In this document: piece after piece, positions 47,376 through 60,688 of the stretch
Layout: every line of letters starts with the position of its first letter
Position numbering within the stretch: the first letter of the stretch is position 1
Program-made: the position numbers and the translations under genes
Origin: Monomorium pharaonis
Lineage: Eukaryota > Arthropoda > Insecta > Hymenoptera > Formicidae
NCBI RefSeq assembly: GCF_013373865.1
Contig: NC_050476.1
Coordinates: 2,650,501 to 2,714,500 of the forward strand
Direction: 5' to 3'
DNA length: 64,000 nucleotides
The notes under the pieces: generated by a model
Seen by the model: the letters and a program-made list of their open reading frames with translations, nothing else
The model's database searches: none
What the model was told of the DNA's origin: nothing

Positions 47376-50300
47376 AAAAAAGATACACATATGGAAATAC
47401 ACAGGACGGTTACCTTATCGCAAAAGACCTTAATTTGACAGTAGCCGCGATGAGAAGGCGGCGTGTATGAGTGCGCATGGGGCGGCGGTTCCTCGTACGT
47501 GTCGACCTGAATATGCAGCGGCAAACCCTTCACGCCTTTCTGACTCGAGAAATCGGTACTGAGACATTGCACCGCCACGTTTATCTGCGGATCAGAAATC
47601 GGACAGGTAGCAGCGGCAGCGGCGGCGGCGTACGCGAGGAATTGCTTTATTAACGTTTCCGCTAAATGTCTCCGCCATGCAATCGAATGCGCGAGCGAAA
47701 TGATATTTGCGTGTAGCACCAGATTGCACAACGATAAGCAAAATATGTACGGGAAAGAGGGGGGCAGAGAGGGTATGCTATGGGGTATGCGTATGTCGCT
47801 AAGGAGTTAACGTGAATCGACATTTCCGGCGTTGCTTACCTTCGCCGACGATTCGAGTGGGTTCCAGTAAACGGCAATCGCATTGTGCGCGACTTCCTCT
47901 ATGCAGCCCACCAGGCCGACGCTGTTCTTTGTGTCTGTAACAACGGACGTGACTCTGAAACTCGCGGATCATGCAGGGGAATATGAAGTAGCTAGTGCTG
48001 TTCGCGGGACGCTTTTAGATGGAATATTAAAATAACGGGGCATACATCCGCGATAAAATCTTACCGCTTGTCCGTTATGTATTAGGCAGCTTGCGCAAAA
48101 ATACAGGAGATTTAATCGACTGAATAAACGTTGAGAATTTTTGCTAGAGGAAATTGTATCAGTGTTACTACAAGATAAACTATCGAGGGCTATTGTATCA
48201 TTTATACTTGTTCATTTATTTATTATTTAGATTTATATTTAGCATATTATTTGAATGGTACACCGTACCAGCATCGAGAATCCGTTGTTTGACCGAGTGT
48301 TGTCTGCCGTGCCAAAACTGCCAGGACTTGATCTCGTCTTCTGGACTCTTCTCCTCCCGGAACATCAACATCACCACACTCTACACAGCACACATAAACA
48401 ATTATTAGTCTTGTGACAGATCGACAATAGCTACGCTTATCTGTACTTAATCTTGAAACATCGCGTGTAAAATATTCTTCATGTGCATCAAGTAAGACTC
48501 CTCGTCTTTTAATAACACAACCTGGCATGTGCGAAGTGGCATAAGCCGTCTTGTGCGTCTACAAAGTTAACTTTCGGGTTTCTCGTTTCAGTTGGATCGG
48601 CGATACGCGAGGGACGTACATCGGCCGCGACAGACGCACGCTCGAGCGGGCACACGCGGGCGTGAGCGTATCGCCGCGAGCGGCGAGGCGAGCGCCGGGA
48701 CGGAGGAAGAAATTTTTCGTGATTCGGGTGAATGGGCGAAGAACCGCGCTCTGTCCGAGGAAATATGGGCGCACGCGCGATCAGAAAGGAACGGGGGGCA
48801 CGGTTACGCTCGCTCAACCGAGTTCTCCCCTTGAGGCTCTCGCGCGCGAGAGACGCGAATATACCGTTCGAATCCGCCACACGCCTCGTTCTCTCCCTCT
48901 TTCTCCCGACGAGCTCGATTAGCAATTAACGTGGAAGCCGTAACTCGTCGCGGCGCGCACGGCGGAAAAAGAATCCGCCACCTTTATCAGAATGGAAATT
49001 GCTAACGGTGCGTGCGCGCGCTCCGCGGCTGCCAATTAGGGCCGCGAGAACAAACGACCCCGTCTGACTTCTTCTTTCGACACGCCGCGAGCACCGCCGA
49101 TCATCTCCGCGAATTTTGCCGCTCCGGTCACGCGAACGGCACGATACCGTGTAACGCTGCAAAACACTCATTGTCAGATAGTTCAACACCGATAATTTTA
49201 TCACGAACGATTTGTCATGCTGGTTCTCTTGTTACTGAATCGCAAAGTTGATTCGTAGAGTTCAAATATTATACTTTCTTTTTCAAGAAAGTGTATAAAA
49301 TTATGTGGGTTCTAAACTATTGTAACATTTAAAAGTCAAATTCGTTATATGCAAAATATATTAAAATGACTATAATTTAAGTAATCATTTATGTTAAATG
49401 CATCGCTGAGCTTCGGTAAACGTTCCCGCAAATGCCGTTACGTAAACAGTATAATTAATTCTTTCTGCTCTTACCTTGACTGTCTGCCCTGCCTTGAGGA
49501 GTGGCTTGTCCGGATCGGACACGTATTCCAACGTGATGCCGTAGAATTGGCCCTTGTTGATGTACGTTATTCTGTCGTCCTCGCGGCGCTGCGACGTGCT
49601 GATCGGCGACTCCAGATGATACTTAAATCCGTAATTCGAGAAACTAAAGGGCAGACAAATAGAATTCCCAAAATGAAATTTATATACGCGGATATATATG
49701 CTGTACTCAATTCTGACATAAAAAAGCGCATGTTCAGAAAGCAAATCTCTCTCTCTCTCTTTCTCCCTGACGCGGCTAGCCGTTTCACACCCCGTCGAGA
49801 TTGAATCTCGTTTACTTAATAGACGGTTACGAGTTCGCAAACGAATGCTCAATTAGCTGATTAATGCACGATGCAATGTGAGTGATTATTTATCTGTCGG
49901 CGTTATTATCGGCTAATTCTCCACCGACGTATTCGCACTTGGCCGCCAGGACAAACATATCTTCTAACGCCGCGCCACTTCGCGTTAGAAAACAACCGAT
50001 GCGCGCGAGGCAAATAGGATCGCGCGAAAACCCTTCGCTAATTATAACATTCGTCATCGCGCGGAAAAAAATGGCCGCGCGATCGGATACGAATATTCCA
50101 GTCGATAATCACAAAACGATGACGGAGAGCTCGGAGTCTGGGAACCCGGCAACCCGGCATGCACGCAAAGCGGGGAAAAACGAAGGCGTCGACGGGCACG
50201 CATCAACCTCGGCCGGGGAAGGAAAATCGCGGCTTGCAATCGAGCTTATCTCCGCGTCGGCTACAGCTGAGATAGGCAGGTAGGTAGGCGACCGATAACT

Positions 50301-51018
50301 TATGAAAAATGAACGCCCATAACCCGAGAGATAGAAAGAGACCGCGATGTAAAACGCGGAGCGCGACAAAACGACGCGCACGACGAAAGGAAGGTGGAAG
50401 ATGGGAAAAGGGGAGCAAAACGATCGGGAATCGCCGCGATCGAGGAAAACCACTTCAAGAGTCGCCACTTCTCGTCTCAAAACCCGATTTACCGATATTG
50501 GTCTACGAGCTTTCCGAACGTATTATCGGGTCCTCGCGAGAGTAGCCCTATTGTCTTCAAAGCGCACGCTTTCGTGGCGCGGCTCTCTCCGCTTTTTTCC
50601 TTTTTGTCTCTTCGTTCTTTTCTCTTTTTTTTTCTTCAGTTGGGGAACCGAAGGGGCAGCGTGCGTGGCAAGCAAGGCGATAACTGACCGTGGCGGGTGA
50701 ACGCCCTTCTGTGCGCACCTTTGCTGCTCGCTACCGTTGCCGTATAGCCACCGCCTACCCGATGTGTATACCTTGTTACGACTCGCTGTGTGGGTTACGC
50801 ATGACTCCGAGTTCTTCTCTCTCTCTCTCTCTTTCTCTGAAATCTCTGACATTCTCGCTTCTGTTCACGAAAAAGAATCTGAGTCGGAAAGAGAGAGGCT
50901 ACCCCTCTTGACATTTCGATTTCACGCGGCGAGTGGTCGGCAGACTGCGTGATTTTTCAGACCCGAACTCGGCGCGACCCCGAGGCGCTTGTCCGCTCTT
51001 CGAGAGAGTCGACTTCGA

Positions 51019-51075
<57 letters not shown>

Positions 51076-54000
51076 TGGTTGCGACTTAATAACTTTACAT
51101 CGCCGTTCATCCCGCGCCGGTGAGTATTCAGAGAGACGGAGCGAGAAGTATTCAGCGGCGCTGATCGTGCGCGGCCGACTCTAACAATGGAAGGCAACAA
51201 GTTACAAAAGACGGATGGAGCGAAACGGGAAGTAGAAAGATCGCTAGGAAGAATGGACAGGGGGAGAAGACCGAGTGAGTCGGCAAGCGGATGTAATGAA
51301 CCGCGAAAGGAAATGAAGGGTAAGAGGCACAGGAAGCTCTTCTTCTGGCGGGCGACTGGTGGAGATATTAGTTTCCCGTGAAACAGAAATGAGACATCGT
51401 TATGAGTCTGTTTTCACTGGCGCCATTTGTTCTCAGTCATAACAGGAATCTTAAATTAACACCATCATCAGCGCATAAGCAAAAATATTATACGACTATA
51501 TGCAAAGAAATGTCAAACTCCAACTCTTTGTCATTAGTTGCAACGATTATGCATTTAGAGCGCGTCAAAAGTCATGAATTATTAAATAAATTATTAGTTT
51601 ACTATAAATAATATTTCTATCAGCTATAAACGTACATATTAATTGATTCATGGAACTATTAATATTTTCTTGTGAGTATTTATATCCGTAGAACGAGAGT
51701 TGAATATAGATACTGAATGGCGAGTTAAGAAATTTTGTTCGTCCGTAATCAGGCGATTTCTTTGTTGCGTGGATTTGCAATTGTATGCCTTAGGCGGCAC
51801 AAGTTATTAACTTTTATCGTTGTTCTGTGCGTTCCATGTAATAAAGTAGATTAATAGATAAATATAAATCTCGATATCCGTCTACTTGATAGTCTATCCG
51901 TCCGATCAAGCAAATTGAGCATTCGCCTTTACACATCGTTATTATAACGTACATTTATTACAATTTCCTATACTGCCGTACAATTCCTAATCGGACAAAT
52001 CATATCAAGACGTAATTGTATTACGCAACGTTTCCTTCGTTTTTAGTTTAATAAATATAACTACATTGAGAAAAAAAATTGTTAGTTTGACTAAATCTTT
52101 CAACTGAATTTAATTCATTTAATTCAAGTATATATATATATTTTTTTTTTTCAATCAAATATATAATACTTGAATTAAAATTTAAGTATTTTAGTTAAAC
52201 ACATAAGTTGAATTGAAGAAATTTAATTTAGTTAAATTTTCAGTGTGCTTTCTACTCGAAGAAATTAAATAATATTACTATTTAAAATAAGAAGAGGTAT
52301 TCTTCGAGTTTTCAAACATTTCTCGAACGCTGATGTTAAACATTGCGTTTTTTTAATGGAACACTAAAAGAATAGTACTCTAAGTATATTGAAAAAGAAA
52401 TGTTGATTTGACAAAATTTTCCAACTAAATTAAAATTTTGTCAGTTCAAGAATTTATGCATTTAACTTAAATGCACAAATTTCATTTCAAATATTTATAT
52501 AGTTAATTGAAACATATAAATACTTGAATAAACAAAATTTAATTCTGTTGGAAAATTTAGTCCAACTAACAACATTTTTTTCTCAGTGTAATAATTATGT
52601 TTTCATCGTCAATTTTGCAACAATTGTAGCTTTCAGAGTTTGCTTACATTTTCGGTATTTGAATCTTATCAGCGTCGTTCTGTCTGCCGAAATCGTGCCA
52701 GGGTCGCGATCTCTGCGGATTTGGATTCGGGTTTGGAGTTGTCGCACCCGCGGACACTAGACCGCGTTGCACTTGCGCTTGTGCGTGGTTCTGCTGTAGC
52801 TGCAGTTGCAGGGGTTGGTGTATTACTGCGGTACCCTCGAGGACCACCGCCGCTCCAGCTGCAGTTCCACCAGGGCATAATTCTGTGTAGTCGAACGACG
52901 ACTAAAAAAAGAGATTTAATTTATTAAATAAGAAAATAAGGACCATGCATTTGGTTAATTTAAATTAATAATCTTCGTTGAAATTATAAGCGTTTCTTTA
53001 AATTAGTTTTTTAATTATAGTAATAATCTTTTATTTCTTTTTGCGAGACGAAATAACTAAATACTAATAGTATTGCAACACTGATATACATAGAATAAAT
53101 ATAGTAGTAGCTGCAACTCTTTCCAGTCATGTTCTTGTAAATAAAGTGCGTTTGCATGTACGAGCGTACTCAATCTCACTATGTAAATGCCCGCTGATTA
53201 CAGTGTAATTAATATTTAAAAAGCTAGTAAAAACGTAATTATTTACCAACATCATTCGTTTCGTAGATTAGCAATATCGCGATTCAATATCTGAATACGT
53301 TTTATTTTGCATATCAATGCATTTCATTAGATTTTTTTCGTTCCTCAAGTATCCCTCGATAAATTTTAAACTACGTCGATTAAAGGGATCACTGGACCGA
53401 TAAATGATTAATCGCTTGCAAACACGCGATTTCACGTGACTATCTCGATGCGTCCGCTCTGAATCTCTCTCTTCTCCTGAGATTACACATATCGCCGTAA
53501 ACAAATCCCGATTTATCAATACAAACTTTGCTTTTACTGCGAAAAAACAATGATGGTTTTTCCTCTCCATTTAACATTAATATGCGCTTCGTGCATTTTC
53601 GATCGCGCGAGTTCACCGCGTACGCTGCTGCCGAAGGAAAAAGAATAGAGGAGCTTTGTGGTCTCGTAAAATCAACCGCACAATCCGCACACCCGCTTCC
53701 AACCTGGACTGTTAATAAGCGGCTTGCCAAACGACCTATTCCCTCATACGTCTTCATGCGATTGCGCGTCGCCTGCAGTTATTTTTCAATGCAACGCGGT
53801 TACCGCAGCTCGTTACCTCAACTCTCTGTCATCCCGAAAAGGGAAAAAAAATCACGGTAGGCCTCTTTCTTGCTAAATTCTCTAACCGCTGAATCTACCG
53901 CACGTCGGCACGAAGTCGGCTGCTCGTCGTTCTGGAATTTTTCCAATGCTTCATGCATTAAATGTATGAGATGCAATAAGCATGAAAGTCGCATATTTTC

Positions 54001-57000
54001 TTCCAACAGCAGTTTTCGACATTGGAAAGCGGATGTCTCGTTAACAAAAATTTTACCGCGCGTCACGGACTTTCCATTAGCATTCAACGTTCTCGTAATT
54101 ACCTCTTAAAATGCAATATAATAAAATTCGTAGATTTCTTATGGTGTAGTAAAAATTTGAATTTCTTAATGTTTTACTTATCATAATGCACACATGCGCA
54201 TACGCGATAGGATTTAATAGATTGTCATTTTTGCAACTTTATCATGCTGTCGTGCGATTAAGTAAATTGCGCGCGCAATTCACCGATGGTTTATTTACTT
54301 ATCGTGTTTCATCATCGAGATACACGAATGTTCTAATTAAAACGTCAGCGGCGGTAATCGAATCAACGTTCCGTGAGTCTCGGTGTATCGCTGACGCGAA
54401 CGCGAAAACTGTCGTGTACGTCGCGGATAAGAAAATAAATACATAACATCTAAACACGGTTAAAATCTCTCCAAGTCAATGGAAAACAGGCGAAAAATTC
54501 GTAGATTCGGTTCGATTGGAATACGATATCGCGTGTACCGACGCGTTTTACGATTAGTTTATGATTTTTCCCTTGTCGGTCGCAAATCATCGAATTCATT
54601 AGGCGGGACATATCGTTCGCGTCACGTGGTCCTAATTGGCGCGTTACGTTATCTCGAGGTTTGCGATTTAGAGCGCGGCAGCGCTCCTCAAATATTGAGG
54701 AAACCGTATCGGCGGAAGGCGCATTAGTCGCGTGATAAAATCGAGCGCGGGGACCGGGAAAAATTTAATACGCTACCCACTTAAAGCATCAACGTTTTAA
54801 TTGCGTGCCACAACGCAAGCGTGCCGATCGCGGATTGGTTTTCCGTATCATTTACATCCGATACCTAATCCGTCCGACCTGGGGAGTTTTATTCCCCCTT
54901 GCGTCTGCCGTGCACAAACGGAGCAGAACGAACGCGTGCTTTCTAATTCGTATAATATCGACTGCAATGCTAATGACTTACTCTCGCGTGTAACGCGACA
55001 CGATTAATGCAGCCGGAAGCGGATGAGATATGCGACCGCTGTACGTGAGGATGACGAATTGCCCGCGTCAAGAAACTGCCGATATAAACGAAACGGTACC
55101 ATTGCCGTTTAATTGAACGAGATTCGCGTAGGAAGAATCAAACGCGACCCTAACGTAAAACTGATAAGCCGAGAGAGACTCGCGGTGTACCTTTTAGTGA
55201 AATAAAATTACGATAGAATTTTACGGTCTACCGAAATTAATGAGGGAAACATGTCGTCTAATTACAGTTCTCATTTTATTCTAACATGGAGGTAACACAT
55301 CCAATGGACTTCGCGATCTTATTTATTGATCCTTAAATGAGAGGCCTGATAAGAGAATCGCTTCAGCAAGGCACACACGTCTATTAAAAGAAATCTCTGC
55401 GGGCATTGACTTTTAACAACCGGAAGAACGGGTTCGCTTTTTCGACACGGCCGTGAGTTTTGCGGTTTACCGTAATCCTGCAAGCTACCCGTAATCGTTC
55501 CTTTAGAGCAGAGCATTAGACGCCACGATATGTATAGTGTTATTAGCGTTCTCCGAATTTATCGCATTGCCGTAACTGTACGCGACGTTAAGATGGAAAA
55601 ATCCCCTGGACAAATCGCCTCGCGATGCATACACGCGGATTCGATCCGTCGGTATTTAGAGCGCTTTACACGCCGTTAATACCGTGCCCCTTCGGCGCGG
55701 GAGACACGGGGAATTAATTGCGTGAGAGAAAGAAAGAGCTCGTTCCCTCGGCTCTCCCGCGTTTAGGTGAGGCGTCGTCGTGGGCGCGAAAGCACTCGGC
55801 TTGACAAATCGCATTGAAAACGATAGCAACGGCGCGGCGATATACCGACACGCATATCCGCGCGATATCCGCGCTCGGAATCGCGCTCGGCCGCAATAAG
55901 ATAACGGTTTAATACCGCATATATTAACGTACCGAAGGTGGGACCCTTTGAGCGGGACGAGCGTTAACGAACGATATTTACGATATCGCGCCGCGAGATT
56001 AATTGCATCGCGATCGCTCACGGCGCCGTGGGCGAAGTCCATTTCTCGGCGCGCGGCCGATCGAATTGAAAACGATAGCGCGCGGAGATGACGCCACGTC
56101 GTGCCTGCCACCATCTGTGCTCTCTCAGCACAGATTGAGGCACAGTGCGGTTGTTCCGCGTGCATCCCGCGCCGCATCGTTTTCTGCCCCGGAGCGCGCC
56201 ACACGCTCCGGAGCATTTTTCCCAGGGCAATTAATGACGCCGCCGGCATGCCGTCCGGCGTAATTCAGTAGCGGGCATCACCGCGTAGCAGTAAACATTT
56301 CCTCATATATCTCCCTGCAATCCTTCCCCCCCCCCCGTTAACTTCGATCCTCGCTGACGAGGCACGATCTCTCGCGGCTTTTGCTCTCGCGCTAACGTCG
56401 CCCGCTGATTGCAATTTATATAGACGTGAGCCGTTTACGATCGTCCCTGTCGACTGACATCATATTACGTTCGGGCTGTGTTAATATTACGCGGCAGGAC
56501 AGTACGTTGCGACGAGGGTCGTTTCATTTCATTTGGGGGGGGGATACAAATTCTACACGTCAGCTGCTGATATTAATATTGAGGTATCGACGAATTTCTT
56601 CCGCGGAATTTCCCGCCTTACGTTTTATATTAGTCCGTGTCCGCTTTATCGTGGCAGTTTTCACCTTGGATTACCATACACGCTTTAGCGATATCATATC
56701 TCACTGTATCAGAAACGCGAAAGATCTTTATTCGATCGTTAATATTATAATGCCGCTCATAAACGCGCCTGCCTGCGCTGGAAAATACCCGCCGCGCGCC
56801 GACGAGAATTGCTCTTAAAGCCGAGCGCACAATATCAGGTACGCGAACCAAGAACGAGTGAAATTAATGTCGCGCTGATAGGCACTCACCTGATGAAGAG
56901 CCGTGGTCGGATGATGGTCCTGCCTGGGCGTCACTGCGTCGGCGCCAATGCCGGAGTCGGGGCTGGGAAGATCAACGGTCAGGACTTTGCTGCTGCTCGA

Positions 57001-58241
57001 CGACGAGCGTATCGCGTGTGTCGTAGCGTATGAGCTCGGCACAACCTCGTACCTCGTGTACGAAGCGGTCGTGGTGGACAGCGAGGAAGCGGAGCTCGAC
57101 GAGGCGAGCGGCGCCAGCGCGTCACCGGCAACGTAGACCGTCGTGGCCTCCTGATGGAGACCGCCGCCGGGATTCCCCGTCGCATTTCCCGTCCCGGTCG
57201 CCGACGTAGACGTGTACGCGGTCGACTGCAATCTTGGACTGCAGGACGTGTAGGGGTCGTAGGGGCTGCCGTACTGCTGCACCTGTACGCCCGTCACCAA
57301 TTGCGGTTGACTTTTCCCTTCACGTTCGAACGATTCCGCGCACCTCTCGAATGAATCGCGGTTTCCACCGTCGCATTTACACGTCTTTTTACGGGGAGAG
57401 AAAAAGATGATGTGCAATTCGCGAAACACACTGCAATTGAGCAATTTTCGAGATCCCCGCGCGCGGGAAGCTATACGTTAGAAGGATTCGAGGTGCAATG
57501 TTATTTTCTCAAGTGTTATCATGCGAATGGCGTTGCATTGGGTTATACGTGACACGATGTTTCGGCGATGATCGCATAGAAATTGCACATCTTTCGCAAT
57601 CTCCAGCAATTTTACACCAAAAGAATAAATCGCATAACGCTTCAAGTCATTTGAGAATTAGTTGCGAAAATCTTTTTCTCGTCGCGTGTAATGATTATGG
57701 GAAAAACTTTATAACACACAAAAGATTGAGAAGCAGAAATAATATCATTGACTAGACGTTTAAATTTATAGTTTGAGACATTGCATTAAAAAAATTGCGA
57801 AAAGTCGGAACACACCAATCGAATAAACGTAAATGATCGCGGGTGCCGGGAGAAAAACGCCCGATTACACTTGAACCTCTGAACCTTACCTGTAACTGAT
57901 GCGGATGATGATGGTACATTCCCGGTGGTGTAGGACTGTCCGGCTGTTTGTGCCGTTTGCTAGTCTGTTGGCCTCCACGCGACGAGCTGAGATCCTCCGG
58001 TTCCCTTTTGACCCCGACGATGCCAGTGCTCGAGGCACCGTCGTGCCTCAGGGACTGCGGGCTCAGCGGAAGCGGAAGGCCACCCTGCAGGCTCTGGCTG
58101 GGACTGTGGGACTGCTGGTTGTACTGGAGGAAGTGGTGTAATTCCCCTCCCCCGGCGCCTTCGCCGCCTTCCATGCGATTCGTCGAGCCGGAACCGGAGC
58201 CAGGCGCCTCCTGCACCAGCAGCTTCTGGCCCATCACACCC
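42577..58241 (-). CDS. grh: Grainyhead transcription factor, 3' exons (5' end not resolved)
   Basis: Eleven exons: 58241-57890, 57384-56890, 52901-52648, 49643-49475, 48380-48269, 47934-47840, 47584-47414, 47212-47027, 46173-45715, 44027-43963 and 42844-42577. The first two hold the sumo-type VKREPEDL and TVDLPSPDSGIGADAVTPR; the third SSFDYTELC and SRPWHDFGRQNDADKIQIPK. The CP2/Grh DNA-binding domain runs from YHLESPISTSQRREDDRITY through NKGQFYGITLEYV, EEKSPEDEIKSWQFWH, DTKNSVGLVGCIEEVAHNAI and LSTDFSSQKGVKGLPLHIQV to RRAAKRKLTATGRKKLDELY. The dimerisation part follows (ERVMLYVRQE, TPLHVTPPTVQGLLNA, KYKIASSSINNLYRKNTKG, ITAKIDDDM). A Gly9 run opens exon 46173. The C-terminus is longer than in flies (PPHLPHSPLANS and on). 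All internal phases agree. The starts of the first two exons are uncertain: 58241 could be an acceptor, or ATG 58234 (MGQKLLVQE) an alternative start. Confidence 0.95.
43469..43497. repeat. Short tandem repeat gcgaggcaa x3
   Basis: Three 9-nt units inside the last grainyhead intron. Minor. Confidence 0.6.
43762..43829. repeat. (GA)n microsatellite, last grainyhead intron
   Basis: About 30 ga units on the plus strand, hence (UC)n in the grainyhead pre-mRNA. It lies about 140 bases downstream of the exon 43963 donor. Confidence 0.9.
44408..44490. repeat. (GA)n microsatellite, grainyhead intron
   Basis: About 35 ga units with a few aaag interruptions. It is (UC)n in the transcript, about 380 bases upstream of the exon 44027 acceptor. 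Confidence 0.9.
47302..47373. repeat. (GA)n microsatellite in a 201-bp grainyhead intron
   Basis: Occupies a third of the intron between exons 47584-47414 and 47212-47027, starting about 40 bases after the donor on the minus strand as (UC)n. Confidence 0.9.
51021..51070. repeat. (GA)n microsatellite, grainyhead intron
   Basis: About 22 ga units on the plus strand, (UC)n in the transcript, within the 49644-52647 intron. The same intron also holds shorter CT runs of opposite orientation near 49745 and 50817. Confidence 0.9.
52064..52588. mobile_element. MITE-like element(s) with CACTGAGAAAAA-type ends
   Basis: The left end attgagaaaaaaaattgtta and the right end (reverse complement actgagaaaaaaatgttgtt) continue as about 50-bp inverted repeats containing gttag, ttgacta or ttggacta, aaat and ccaac. 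Internal ends at about 52245 (ttttcagtg) and 52386 (tattgaaaaag) suggest two related elements, 52064-52245 and 52386-52588, inserted side by side. Non-coding, AT-rich, inside a grainyhead intron. Confidence 0.65.
52902..56889. other. 4-kb grainyhead intron
   Basis: No exon of either strand recognised. Base composition becomes GC- and CpG-rich after about 53500, and several chance frames arise from this, for example 55656-56249 minus. Homopolymer runs occur near 56325 (C) and 56535 (G, in the adjoining part). Confidence 0.4.
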
Positions 58242-58733
58242 CTTCAACAGTCCATGAAGAATTGATCTTTAGTTATAGTTCCCTTTACCGTTCATCGAGA
58301 TTGGCATCGATCCCTAAGAACGTGTGACGAATTCGATGTTATGTATATCGAGGTCGATACATCGAGTCCGATTGCCTTTTATGGGATCCGCCATCTGGGC
58401 CATCTGGACATTTTTGATTGACACCGGCCGCTGAGTGAAAAAGATCGGATTCTTTCTCGCGTTCACAAAGTGTTACGGCAAAGTAGTGTAGGAGGATTAC
58501 ATTTCTTTTTTTTTACACGTCTAACAAACGTCTTTAAAATTTCTATGACAAACGCCTTTGTAAGGTCTCAAAGTATTAGATACAATTAAAAATTGCATTA
58601 CATTTGGTGAGTCTTGACAAATGAAAACAGCTAATTGAAAAGTCAAGAAAAAGATCAATGACAATATCAATCAGTTTATTAATATTGCGTACTCGAGCAT
58701 TGCGAGTATAATAGCTTTACGATTGTATGAATG

Positions 58734-58962
58734 CACGGAGAGAATTTTCTTTTAATGTTTATCCCCAAAATTTGGTAATTGTGGAATAATGTGTGACCTC
58801 GAGGAATTTTACTATACTGTTTAATAAAATTTACTATCCTTTCAGTAAAATTGACAAAAAGTATAGTAAATTTTACTAAAAAGTATAATAGTAAAATTTC
58901 TTGAGGTCCCACATTATCCCACAATTATCAGATTTAAATTTTAAAAGAAAATTCTCTCCGTG
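58734..58962. mobile_element. MITE with about 85-bp terminal inverted repeats
   Basis: Begins cacggagagaattttctttt and ends with its exact complement aaaagaaaattctctccgtg. The arms continue to pair through ggtaattgtgg(a/g)ataatgtg, gacctc(g/a)ag and aattttacta, leaving a loop of about 50 bases. A non-autonomous foldback-type element is the simplest reading. A target-site duplication is not clear. Confidence 0.8.
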
Positions 58963-59703
58963 TACATATGAATAATTTTGTGATTAAAAATAACTGACGT
59001 TATTTTTATATCCTACGTGTTCATTGAAATGATAATCGAATCTTCAAAGAAACACAAGAGACGGGACGCACGTAGTTTCTTGCCTCCTTTTTCCACGCCC
59101 TGTTAACGAACGAAATCAGCGAGGAAAACCGGCGCTACACTTCCGCTGCATCTGCCGAATTCGGCAATAAAATTTTCGACGCGCGGCGCGCGCGAAGAAA
59201 TGCGATTCGCCGATCGACCGTACGGGAGAAGAATCGAGAGGATCGCGGTATTATGCGAAGTAGTTAACATGTTATATTTAGCATGATAATACGTATCCAC
59301 AATACCGGGTACCCTTATAAACTGCCAACGCTTTCGGCGTATGCCATCTTTCCCCTTTCCTCCTCGCCTTTCTCACTCTCTTTCTATCGTCTCTTCGTCT
59401 TTTCCACTGCGAAGAATCGCCCTTCGCGTCCCCGTCAGCGCGTCCTGGCAACCTCTGCCAGGTTTCTCTCTTTATCTCTGTCTCCCCTTAACCCTTTCCC
59501 TCTCGAAAAAAGTACACATCCCTCTCTCCGTCTCGCTCTATTCTTTCGCACCATCACCGTGGTTCCTACCCTACGGTCAGATGCTTCCGTACAATGATCT
59601 TTTTTTACACTTGATACCTGATCTCTCATCTACTTTCTTTCTCCTGTTTCTCCGTCCTGCTTATTCTCGCCTGTCTCAGTACGATGAGAAGGGTGACGTC
59701 AAA

Positions 59704-59762
<59 letters not shown>
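59704..59762. repeat. (GA)n microsatellite upstream of recognised grainyhead exons
   Basis: About 28 ga units on the plus strand, again (UC)n in the grainyhead orientation. Confidence 0.9.
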
Positions 59763-59765
<3 letters not shown>

Positions 59766-60688
59766 AGAGACTATCCCGCGTGGTGCGTCTCGACACACTT
59801 GTGCCTGAAGAGGTGCGGATAGGCCCCGCACCGAGAATCGTGGCCGAGAGAGACCAGGGAAAAAGACGGCGGGTAAACCCGGCCGCGCCTTTCGGCAAGC
59901 AAAGAGAATGCCATCTTACCCCGGGGCCATAGCGGCAAAACCCGGACCTCATGAATTCGGCTTACGTGAAATGGATCCGCTAGCGCGCTCTCCCCCGTTC
60001 GCGATGCGTTCCTCTCGCGAGAGCGTTTCGCGATAATGCGATGTTAATCCGACGACGTGCGATGCAAAGTGGGATTCGCGTGCACGCACCTTGGAAACTC
60101 GATACGCACCCCTGGAAATTCGGGGATACCTCGCTAGGTGCGAAGTATCGGATTGCAGACCGCGTCTGACTGGCGTTTTTAAGCTCTCGGTGGTTCTGTG
60201 CAACTGTCATCAACACGTCTTCATTCGAGATCCCTCGGGGTTTGCGATGGGAGTTTTAATTAAAAAAATATCGTTGTATGTATTTTAAAGCGTTTTTTTA
60301 CCTCGTGAAAAATTTCAAAGGACAAACGTTGCTCTTTTTGCATCTTTTTACACGTTCACTTTGATTTCATTCAAGCATGAAACTGTATTGCATTCGCAAT
60401 ACTCTCTTTTTGAGCTTTGGAATAAATCTTGACACAATCTTTCGGCGTAATAATGTTAAACGATGTGCGAAACAACGTATTTTTTGCGGCTTCGTAACTG
60501 TCCAGAGGATAAGTACTGCTGGTGGTCAAACGAGAAGAAGAAAAGAAAAAGAGCAAAGAGTACAAGAAGAGAGAAGAGAAGTTTAACAAGAAGGCTCGTT
60601 TGAACCAGCTAAAAAAGATCGATAATGTCAATAGAAGCATTATTAATTCAATGCAAGCAGGCACTTTGTAAGATCGAAGTACGTTGGG

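Noticed and set aside
55656..56249. 197-codon minus frame
   Set aside because: Lies in a CpG-rich grainyhead intron, has no family resemblance and competing frames overlap it.
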